Source: Deltaproteobacteria bacterium
GTDB taxonomy: Bacteria > Bdellovibrionota_B > Oligoflexia > Oligoflexales > Bog-1112
DNA length: 14,746 nucleotides
Assembly: GCA_020635195.1 (NCBI GenBank)
Contig: JACKAG010000022.1
Span: 1-14,746, forward strand
Reading direction: 5' to 3'
Below the pieces are notes generated by a model. The model was not told the origin of the DNA. It made no database searches and saw nothing but the letters and a program-made list of their open reading frames with translations. The position numbers and the translations under genes were made by a program. Shown here one piece after another: positions 1 to 5,629 of the stretch (positions are counted from its first letter, which is position 1; each line of letters begins with the position of its first letter).

Positions 1-33
1 CCCGTCCTCTAAGAAGCTGTTTGAAAAGTCTCT

Positions 34-651
34 TTATAGTCGCTTGAGCATTACCTGAACCATCGATATATAAATCATTGCTTCTGACGATGTAGTTAGA
101 AGTTCGTAGTCACGACTATGTCGTCGATAATTTGAAATCCAAGCGAATGTGCGTTCTACTACCCACCTTCTTGGTAGAACAACAAAACCCTTCTGATCTG
201 GATCTTTCTCGATAATCTCGATTTTACGATGGAAAATTTTGCGAACCTTTTCGACAAACTGACCTCGATAACCACCATCAGCCCAAATAAGAACGAGTTG
301 GGTGAGAGCGTTTTTTATCCGATTGAAAACAAGTATACCTCCATCTCGGTCCTGGATATCGGCAGAATGGACGACAACGGCAATGAGCAATCCCATCGTA
401 TCAACCAAGATATGGCGCTTTCGGCCAAGGATCTTTTTTCCAGAATCGTAGCCACGAATTCCACCAACGGTACTGCATTTGACGCTCTGTGAATCGATAG
501 CGCCAGCACTTGCCTGAAATGCGCGACCCTCGCGCTTTCTCAAACGTTTCCTCAAGATATCGTTTATTTTTTTTCCACAACCCGGAATTTCTCCAGTCGC
601 GAAAGTAAGAATACACAGTCTGCCACGGAGGAAAATCTCCTGGGAGGTCAC
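34..651 (-). CDS. IS5-family transposase, catalytic frame (OrfB)
   Basis: This is the catalytic half of the IS5-type DDE transposase. The three acidic residues are visible in their usual settings: D53 in 'AIDSQSVK', D125 in 'WADGGYRG' and E166 in 'RWVVERTFAWI'. The YREK-like segment that follows E166 is also present ('NYRRHSRDYE'). The open frame starts at 651, but family similarity begins only at about residue 27 ('KKINDILRKRLRKR'), immediately after the A8 run at 567-574. It is therefore probably made as a fusion to the upstream frame rather than from its own start. The stop lies just inside the left inverted repeat. I see no internal damage. Confidence 0.85.
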   Translation of the reverse strand: MTSQEIFLRGRLCILTFATGEIPGCGKKINDILRKRLRKREGRAFQASAGAIDSQSVKCSTVGGIRGYDSGKKILGRKRHILVDTMGLLIAVVVHSADIQDRDGGILVFNRIKNALTQLVLIWADGGYRGQFVEKVRKIFHRKIEIIEKDPDQKGFVVLPRRWVVERTFAWISNYRRHSRDYELLTTSSEAMIYISMVQVMLKRL

Positions 652-808
652 GCCACGAGCATCCAGTCCTATTTATATAAAAGATGGCATTTACGATTTC
701 GCGCAGGTGAGTCTCCCTCGGTCGTCCTCCAGGAATAGCAGGAGGCAAGAATTCCTTGATTACAGACCAACGCTTATCACTTAAATCTGACTGGTATACT
801 TTCCTCAC
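401..808 (-). CDS. IS5-family transposase, N-terminal frame (OrfA)
   Basis: This is the N-terminal half of an IS5-type transposase. It contains the DUF4096-like region seen in this family, with 'LSDKRWSVIKEFLPP', 'GGRPRETHLREIVNAIFYINRTGCSWRDLPGDFPPWQTVYSYF'-type residues split over about positions 8-69. The start is a GTG at 808 behind a strong GGAGGGG ribosome site. Family-like sequence ends at 'SGLWKK', where an A8 run lies. Beyond it the frame continues to 401 as non-family sequence, so the functional product is probably an OrfAB fusion. Moving into the downstream frame is equivalent to losing one A from the run. That could happen by programmed slippage on the A8 tract, or the run could be a disabling indel. 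The sequence alone cannot decide. Confidence 0.85.
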   Translation of the reverse strand: MRKVYQSDLSDKRWSVIKEFLPPAIPGGRPRETHLREIVNAIFYINRTGCSWRDLPGDFPPWQTVYSYFRDWRNSGLWKKNKRYLEETFEKARGSRISGKCWRYRFTERQMQYRWWNSWLRFWKKDPWPKAPYLG

Positions 809-942
809 TTTTCCCCTCCGCCAATGTCAGGATGGGAAATAATACCAGCAAAACCTAGATTTTACAGCTTTTCAAACAGCTTCTAAGAAATAGCATCATT
901 TTTTGACAGTTGCCAAAGCAAATTTTCAAGGATTCTAGAGCT

Positions 943-1269
943 GTGGCTAATGATAAAATAGCTGAAAAGATACGAGCAGCACTAAAAGGTAAGCATGGCA
1001 TCACTGAAAAGAAAATGTTTGGTGGTCTCTGCTTCTTGCACAACGGTAATATGTTGTGTGGTGTTGCAAAAGGTAAGATGGTTGCAAGAGTTGGACCTGA
1101 CGCTTATGAGTCAGCTTTGAAACAGAAAAATGTTACTGAGATGGACTTCACAGGAAAACCACTTAAAGGAATGGTTTATATTCTTGAATCTGGAACTAAA
1201 AGAAAAGATTCGGTCAAGAAATGGGTAGAGAATTCGTTGGAGTTTACCAAGACTTTACCGAAGAAATAG
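943..1269 (+). CDS. TfoX/Sxy N-terminal domain protein
   Basis: This is a stand-alone TfoX N-terminal domain protein of about 108 residues. It is recognised by 'EKKMFGGLCFLHNGNMLCGV', the 'MVARVGPDAYESAL' segment, 'MDFTGKPLKGMVYI' and the closing 'WVENSLEFTKTLPKK'. The enteric regulator of competence TfoX/Sxy has an extra C-terminal domain that is missing here, so a competence role should not be assumed; the biochemical function of single-domain members is unknown. I chose the GTG at 943 because family similarity starts there and an AAGGA lies at 928-932; an in-frame TTG at 910 would add eleven residues. The IS element ends about 60 bp upstream, so any original promoter may have been separated from the gene. 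The DNA is AT-rich like its neighbours. Confidence 0.8.
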   Translation: MANDKIAEKIRAALKGKHGITEKKMFGGLCFLHNGNMLCGVAKGKMVARVGPDAYESALKQKNVTEMDFTGKPLKGMVYILESGTKRKDSVKKWVENSLEFTKTLPKK

Positions 1270-1317
1270 TCAACAAGAGTATGAGTAGCTTTACCATCTT
1301 AAGAAACAAAATGTAAG

Positions 1318-2250
1318 ATGAAACCAAGACGACATCACTATTGTCCAGCAGGATACTTAGCTAACTTTTCTCACCCCTCTGAGCGTAGAGGAAAGCTAAT
1401 TGTAACTGACGCTAAAAATGGCAGTCAAAGACCATCAACCCCCGATAATGAAGCTCACCAGAGAGATTTCTATCGTATTGATGTTAACAATGAGGATGAC
1501 CCCTTCATTTTAGAAAGCGAATTTGAAAAAATAGAATCTCCAGCACTCGCCTCTATCAAAAGAATTATTCAGTCCAATGAGATGCCTGTTGGTGAAAACC
1601 TCAATTGGATAATAAATTTTATTGGTCTTTTAGCTGCTAGAGTTCCAACAATTAGAAAAAAGTGGGAAAACTTTGAAACAGACATCTATTTAAAAACTCT
1701 GCAAATGTTTACAACGTCAAAAGCTTCTTTCAATTCAGTAGTTTCAAATCTTGGCAAAGAAGGTGAGAACATAGATGTTACATTTGAAGAAATGAAAGAG
1801 TTTATTGACAATGAAAGATTTAAAATTGATATACCCAGAAACAGTTCTGTAGAAAGAATGCTGCATTCAGCAGCAGCAATTATCGATTTATTGCAACATA
1901 GAAAATGGTCACTGATAATAGCTGACTCAAATTATGAATTTATAACTTCTGATAATCCTGTCGTTTTAAAATGGATAAAAAATGTCAAAGGTTTTTTTGG
2001 TCCTGGGTTCGGCTTAAGTAATACTGAAGTATCTTTGACTATATCGCCAAAACATATGCTTCTTGGAGTCTACGAGGATATACAAGGTGTTTTTAAAGTG
2101 AATGACTTCGGAGTTGCCTCTGTGAATGAGTATCTTCATCTTACAGCAGACCGTTGGATTTATTCAAATTCAAACAATCCTTGCACTGTTGATGAAAATC
2201 AAAATATTGTCTCAATAATTGATAAATTGAAGTCTCGCAAAAAAAAGTAG
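1318..2250 (+). CDS. DUF4238 domain protein
   Basis: The protein has 310 residues and matches the DUF4238 family pattern: an N-terminal 'RRHHYCPAGYLANFS' (family: HHYvPqfyLrnF), an early acidic segment around 'ESEFEKIESPALASI', and a C-terminal 'FITSDNPVVLKW' near residue 212. There is no signal peptide or membrane segment. The family's function is not established; members are common in accessory regions and are often suspected of roles in defence or mobile elements, which is inference. The ATG follows only a weak TAAG ribosome site, 48 bp after the TfoX-like gene and in the same direction, so co-transcription is possible. The gene ends only 11 bp before the stop of the convergent zinc-ribbon gene. 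Confidence 0.75.
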   Translation: MKPRRHHYCPAGYLANFSHPSERRGKLIVTDAKNGSQRPSTPDNEAHQRDFYRIDVNNEDDPFILESEFEKIESPALASIKRIIQSNEMPVGENLNWIINFIGLLAARVPTIRKKWENFETDIYLKTLQMFTTSKASFNSVVSNLGKEGENIDVTFEEMKEFIDNERFKIDIPRNSSVERMLHSAAAIIDLLQHRKWSLIIADSNYEFITSDNPVVLKWIKNVKGFFGPGFGLSNTEVSLTISPKHMLLGVYEDIQGVFKVNDFGVASVNEYLHLTADRWIYSNSNNPCTVDENQNIVSIIDKLKSRKKK

Positions 2251-2261
2251 AATACATCTTA

Positions 2262-2471
2262 TTATTCATTCTCAATAACTCTACAAACAGGACCACTACA
2301 GGCCATGCACTTACCATCAATCTTGAGCATTCCATCAGAGATAGACATTTTCTCAGATTTTAAATTGACACTAGTTCTGCAATCACCACACCAAACATTA
2401 TTCAAAATCTTCATTCTGACTTCATTAGGTATGGATTCCCATCTTTTCTTTGCCTGTGGTGTTGTCTCCAT
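2262..2471 (-). CDS. Small four-cysteine zinc-ribbon protein
   Basis: The protein has 69 residues, with two CxxC pairs ('WCGDCR' and 'KCMACSG') spaced as in a zinc ribbon and a further Cys after the second pair. I do not recognise a named family. The start chosen is the ATG at 2471, one base after the stop of the RidA-like gene and behind AAGGA, although the frame is open back to 2513; that arrangement implies translational coupling. It is the last gene of the minus-strand operon VOC-APH-RidA-this. A zinc-binding or small nucleic-acid-binding role is only inferred from the cysteines. Confidence 0.7.
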   Translation of the reverse strand: METTPQAKKRWESIPNEVRMKILNNVWCGDCRTSVNLKSEKMSISDGMLKIDGKCMACSGPVCRVIENE

Positions 2472-2472
2472 A

Positions 2473-2871
2473 CTATTCCTTTTGGTCAACAATTGCATCA
2501 GCTTCAACTTCAATCAGCATAGCTGGGTCAATCAAAGCTTTTACTTCAACTATTGATGTAGCTGGCGGATGCTCACCAAAATATTCCAGATGAGCTTTAC
2601 CAAACTCTTCCCAGCGGCTAATGTCAGTCACAAACATTCTGGTTCTGACAATATTGGGTAAATCAGTTCCGAGGTCTTTCAAAGTTTTCTTGATAAGGTC
2701 AAAACACTTGCAGGCTTGCTGGTAGGCATCATCTGGAGCAAAAGTGGAGCCATCATCATTTACTGAAGCAGTACCAGTGACAAAGATTTGATTACCAGCT
2801 TTGACAGCTCTACAATATCCTACCTTTGACTCCCAAGGCACGTTAGTGAATGTTCTTTCAAATTTACCCAT
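2473..2871 (-). CDS. RidA/YjgF-family protein lacking the usual catalytic Arg
   Basis: The protein has 132 residues and the RidA/YjgF/UK114 fold signature: 'GNQIFVTGTASVNDDG' near 26-41, 'VRTRMFVTDISRWEEFGKAH' near 75-94, and the C-terminal 'PATSIVEVKAL..PAMLIEVEADAI'. RidA proper removes reactive enamine/imine intermediates of PLP enzymes and needs an Arg in the 'PARS.VEV' motif. Here the aligned position is Thr105 ('PATSIVEV'), so a classical imine deaminase activity is doubtful and a Rid-subfamily relative with another ligand is more likely. The ATG overlaps the end of the phosphotransferase gene by 8 bp, so the two are translationally coupled. Confidence 0.85.
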   Translation of the reverse strand: MGKFERTFTNVPWESKVGYCRAVKAGNQIFVTGTASVNDDGSTFAPDDAYQQACKCFDLIKKTLKDLGTDLPNIVRTRMFVTDISRWEEFGKAHLEYFGEHPPATSIVEVKALIDPAMLIEVEADAIVDQKE

Positions 2872-3811
2872 ATTGATTTAGCGTCCTCATTATAATATCT
2901 ACTGACGTTCTATTGTGTTCAGTTCTTTGTTTAAAAGAAATAATTTTCTCAAGATGTGCTGTCAAATCAATCAAACTAGCTTTCTTCTCCCAATCATCAC
3001 GCAATAGTCCAGTTAGCTCATTAAACCTATTGGTAAATCCAGTTGTCAACTCAACAGGGTATGAGTCTTTGAATCGAAGAAAGTTCCCAATATCAGAAAA
3101 TACAGTACCCTTATGCGCCCACTCCCAATCAATAACAGCAACTACTTTTGTTCCATCACTATCAACGATAATATTATCAGGTTTGAAGTCGCTATGGACC
3201 AGACCTAACTTTGAGTAGCAGGATTCAACCAACGCAGAGTTTTTTTGGATAAGAGTATCAATTCTCTTAATGGTTGATGAATCAAGAATATTAGAGTTGG
3301 AAATCTGGCTTAATGCATGTTCGACGAACTTGAAATAATCTTCAGTTCTGTAAACTGGTTCCTGAAAATCATGCTCAAATATTGCTGCAAGAGTTTCTGC
3401 TACGCTTGACCCAATAAGATAATAGTCAAAGTTAACCTCATCAGAGGATAAAGCATTTTCAAGTAGAACACCGTCTACATATTCAACCACCATCACTGGA
3501 TAACCAATTGAATCCCACCTCTCACTCTGAAAAAGAACTTTTGGAACAGAAACGGTATTTCGTACAGTTTCAAGAGCATTAGCCTCAACTTTATATTTCT
3601 CAATTCCACTGGTTTGTATCCGAAGAACTACAGACCTAGCTGATTTAAGGTCTACTTTGATATTGGAGTTTGTGAAGCCTGTTGTAATTGGTTTAGTTCC
3701 AACGACTTCTTCACCAGGGTAGGCTTCAGCGAAAAGTTCCTTGATGGTCGAAGGTTCAATATTTTGATAATCATGTCTACGTTCAGAGTTATTCAAATGA
3801 TTCTCATTCAT
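2864..3811 (-). CDS. APH/choline-kinase-family phosphotransferase
   Basis: The protein has 315 residues and an aminoglycoside-phosphotransferase-type kinase fold. A nucleotide-binding N-lobe ('ITTGFTNSNIKV', 'VVLRIQ', then Glu77 in 'VEANALETV') is followed by the catalytic loop 'LVHSDFKPDNIIVD' with H206, D208 and N213, and the metal-binding D228 in 'AVIDWEWAHKGTVFSDIG'. All expected kinase residues are present. The substrate cannot be read from the sequence: family members phosphorylate aminoglycosides, choline, homoserine or other small molecules. The ATG at 3811 overlaps the VOC stop by 4 bp (ATGA), and the 3' end overlaps the RidA-like start. Being coupled to a VOC protein and a RidA-like protein, small-molecule modification or detoxification is the reasonable inference; resistance to a named drug is not supported. 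Confidence 0.88.
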   Translation of the reverse strand: MNENHLNNSERRHDYQNIEPSTIKELFAEAYPGEEVVGTKPITTGFTNSNIKVDLKSARSVVLRIQTSGIEKYKVEANALETVRNTVSVPKVLFQSERWDSIGYPVMVVEYVDGVLLENALSSDEVNFDYYLIGSSVAETLAAIFEHDFQEPVYRTEDYFKFVEHALSQISNSNILDSSTIKRIDTLIQKNSALVESCYSKLGLVHSDFKPDNIIVDSDGTKVVAVIDWEWAHKGTVFSDIGNFLRFKDSYPVELTTGFTNRFNELTGLLRDDWEKKASLIDLTAHLEKIISFKQRTEHNRTSVDIIMRTLNQYG

Positions 3812-4236
3812 GGAATTTTCAAAGTACCATCATCATTAAAATCAAAGGCTCCCCAAGCAACTTCCCATAGATGACCATCCAGGTCGGAAAAATAGCCGCT
3901 ATGACCACCCCAAAATGTATCTTGAGCAGGTTTTACTATTGTTGCACCAGCATCTTCAGCTTGTTTGAGAACTTCAGCTACTTCGTGTTTTTGACGAACA
4001 TTGTGAGCAAGAGTCACACCAGAAAACTTTGATGGTGGAGTTTTAAAATCATCACCTACATCTTCAGCAAGTTTATCGTGAGGATATAATGCCAAGCAGG
4101 TTCCGCTAGTTTTGAAAAAGATAATTCCATCATCGGGAGTCTTGGAAGTTGGGAATCCAAGCTTGTTGTGGTAGAAGTCATACGACCTTTGAAGGTCTTT
4201 AACTCCAAGTGTAATAATACTGACTCTTGCCTCCAT
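3808..4236 (-). CDS. VOC (glyoxalase/bleomycin-resistance superfamily) protein
   Basis: The protein has 142 residues with the two beta-alpha-beta-beta-beta modules of the vicinal-oxygen-chelate superfamily: 'GVKDLQRSYDFYHNKLGF' near 11-28, and the C-terminal 'GGHSGYFSDLDGHLWEVAW' carrying the typical metal-ligand Glu125. The N-terminal position that often supplies a His ('hxHhxLxVxDL') reads 'SIITLGVKDL', so metal binding may be altered; this subgroup ('fWGGhSGYFsDlDGHlWEVaw') is common but mostly uncharacterised. It is the first gene of the four-gene minus operon, with a GGAG ribosome site 9 bases before the ATG. The divergent gap of 64 bp to the next gene must hold the operon promoter, but I see no convincing hexamer pair. 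Confidence 0.85.
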   Translation of the reverse strand: MEARVSIITLGVKDLQRSYDFYHNKLGFPTSKTPDDGIIFFKTSGTCLALYPHDKLAEDVGDDFKTPPSKFSGVTLAHNVRQKHEVAEVLKQAEDAGATIVKPAQDTFWGGHSGYFSDLDGHLWEVAWGAFDFNDDGTLKIP

Positions 4237-4300
4237 ATAAGGTACTCCTACAGCTATTTCTATTTTTGGTGGCAGAACAATTTCACGACAGGTTGTTTGT

Positions 4301-4771
4301 ATGCCATCAGAGAAATCAAGATACCTTAAGAAAAGAAAAGGTCCAATCTTTGACTTGAATGAAGTTGAAGAGCATCTTCAGAAACTATCATCTAAAGACC
4401 TGGCTAAAACACTTGCTCTAGCTGGAAGCTGGGACAATGAAATTGTAGGTAAAATCAATCAGTTAAAAGTTGGATTTGCTGTTTATGGTCCTGATGAGAT
4501 TGAAGAACAACTGAAACTTATTGATTACGCACTAGAAATTAGTGATTGGGTCTCTTATGACCGATGTTCACCGTACTGTCAGATTCTTCATGTGGCCAAT
4601 AGTTGCCTTAAACAGTTTTATTCTCAATATGGCGTGGCGGATATCATAAAGCTGGCGGACCGAGTGATTGAGCGAGGTCAAATCTCGGCTGAACTATTGG
4701 ACGACCCAGCATATTGGGAGATGGCCATTGATGATATTTGCAAATGGCGTGACTCACTAAAGTCCCTGTAG
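4301..4771 (+). CDS. Uncharacterised 156-residue cytoplasmic protein
   Basis: I do not recognise a family. The protein is charged and looks mostly helical, with a basic N-terminus ('SRYLKKRKG'), a run resembling an HTH or helical-repeat segment ('LSSKDLAKTLALAGSWDNEIVGKI') and a C-terminal 'DDPAYWEMAIDDICKWRDSL'. There is no signal peptide or membrane segment. It is divergent from the VOC operon and is the last gene before ssrA. A 13-bp-period direct repeat and a short hairpin overlap its stop codon. Start choice: the ATG at 4301 behind a modest ACAGG. Codon use is AT-rich like the rest of the left block. Confidence 0.65.
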   Translation: MPSEKSRYLKKRKGPIFDLNEVEEHLQKLSSKDLAKTLALAGSWDNEIVGKINQLKVGFAVYGPDEIEEQLKLIDYALEISDWVSYDRCSPYCQILHVANSCLKQFYSQYGVADIIKLADRVIERGQISAELLDDPAYWEMAIDDICKWRDSLKSL

Positions 4772-4794
4772 AGTAACTACAGTGGGTAACTACA
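4766..4794 (+). repeat. Hairpin and 9-bp direct repeat at the gene end
   Basis: CTGTAG (4766-4771) and CTACAG (4777-4782) form a 6-bp stem with a 5-base loop. The 9-mer GTAACTACA occurs at 4773-4781 and again at 4786-4794. The stem includes the stop codon of the gene ending at 4771. No T-tract follows, so it is not a typical intrinsic terminator. Confidence 0.5.
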
Positions 4795-4933
4795 AAGTCA
4801 TCCAAATGGGGTTATTTCGAGTGATTTTCAGTGATATTGAGGAGTGGGTCAAAGAAGTCTTCTGGCTCTTAATCAGTTGAAATTATGCTGTTTTCTACGA
4901 AACTCGGTTAATCTTCTAAATCTTGCCATTGAA

Positions 4934-5337
4934 TGGTGGAGGCGGCGGGAATCGAACCCGCGTCCGGACGTGTGATACCTGGAGCGCTACATGTTTAGGT
5001 TCCGCAATTTATCCTCCTGAACAGATCGCCCGCGGCCAGGCTATCTGCCCCGCAGTCTGCTTTATTTAAACCAGGAAACCTTCAGACGGCAGTTTTCCGG
5101 GCCGGTTCGGCAAAAATGACGACTACCCGCGGCGCCGACTCCAGCGGTTCATCGGGCACCTGTTATATAATCAGGCTGCCATTGCATAGGATTGAGCTCC
5201 TGGGAACTCAACAACCTGTGCAAGTTGGTTTGTTTTGCCAACTAAAAAAGTAAAACGCATTTATAACCGGGTCACGTTTCCACCCCGGACATGCTCTCTT
5301 CAGCACCTGCCACTCCCGTCGAAACCAGAGCGCCCCC
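4934..5337 (-). ncRNA. ssrA: Transfer-messenger RNA (tmRNA)
   Basis: This is the RNA that rescues stalled ribosomes: it is charged with Ala and encodes a degradation tag. The 3' end reads as T-arm GCGGG-TTCGATT-CCCGC, then CGCCUCC, A and an encoded CCA (4934-4936). The 5' end GGGGGCG (5337-5331) pairs with CGCCUCC to give a 7-bp acceptor stem with the G3-U pair that AlaRS recognises. It is followed by the conserved tmRNA 5' sequence CTCTGGTTTCGACGGGAGTG. The length of 404 nt is slightly above usual. The tag frame probably starts at GGC (5239-5237) after UUAGUU and ends at TGA (5173-5171), giving 22 codons ending in AQSYAMAA. The Ala-Ala end is typical; the Gly start and the length are unusual. 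The start in the GCA frame shifted by one gives no sensible tag. Confidence 0.95.
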
Positions 5338-5394
5338 TCAGACAACAGAAAATCACTCCGGACAGGCCGAAGAACTCTCTGAATCGGGACACTC

Positions 5395-5423
5395 ATTCTA
5401 ACCGGAAGAGAAGCCTTTGCCAA
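5395..5423 (-). promoter_or_regulatory. Sigma-70-type promoter of ssrA
   Basis: On the minus strand a -35 TTGGCA (5423-5418) and a -10 TAGAAT (5400-5395) are separated by exactly 17 bp. Initiation would lie near 5388, leaving a 5' leader of about 50 nt before the mature tmRNA end at 5337, to be removed by processing as is usual for tmRNA. Confidence 0.7.
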
Positions 5424-5440
5424 GTGGGGCTTCTCTTTTC
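5407..5440 (+). terminator. Terminator-like hairpin between ssrA and the UvrA gene
   Basis: A perfect 9-bp stem, AGAGAAGCC (5407-5415) with GGCTTCTCT (5428-5436), has a 12-base loop and is followed on the plus strand by TTTC. It would stop plus-strand transcription coming from across ssrA before it reaches the UvrA-family gene. The ssrA -35 box lies in the loop and the -10 spacer in the stem, so the same bases serve two purposes or the overlap is chance. Confidence 0.5.
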
Positions 5441-5629
5441 ATATTCGTTATCGCTGTATTTCTGCATCAGAATTTTATAAACGATCCGGGGGGAATCCGG
5501 AAGACTGAACAAAACGCTTGTTTATCATATGGTTAATTTTCAGATCACGGGATTCTGTCGTAATATGATACGCAGGTCTTTGCCCTGGCAGTCTTCTTTT
5601 TTGTCCCATGACAGGAAGAGTAAAAAAAA

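Larger units (their letters stand above)
13..883 (-). mobile_element. Complete IS5-family (IS1031-like) insertion sequence
   Basis: An 871-bp element is bounded by perfect 16-bp inverted repeats at 13-28 (GAAGCTGTTTGAAAAG) and 868-883. It is flanked by a TAA direct repeat at 10-12 and 884-886, which fits the 3-bp TNA target duplication known for the IS1031 group of IS5. The transposase lies on the minus strand in two overlapping frames joined at an A8 run (567-574), and the DDE residues are all present. Intact ends, a clean target duplication and a full-length transposase point to recent insertion. It sits about 60 bp upstream of the TfoX-like gene and may have displaced that gene's promoter. 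Confidence 0.9.

Noticed and set aside
229..492. Plus-strand open frame of 87 codons inside the IS
   Set aside because: It is antisense to the transposase catalytic frame and shows no family features.
910..4933. Integron cassette array: TfoX, DUF4238, APH, VOC and RidA genes are common cassette cargo
   Set aside because: Genes are in both orientations, four of them overlap in one operon, and I find no attC-like paired RYYYAAC/GTTRRRY sites between them.
5161..5240. tmRNA tag starting at GCA in the frame one base off
   Set aside because: That frame has no stop at the expected place and does not end in Ala-Ala.
5540..5600. LexA/SOS box upstream of the UvrA-family gene
   Set aside because: A CTGT and a CAG are present but with the wrong spacing and no symmetric flanks.
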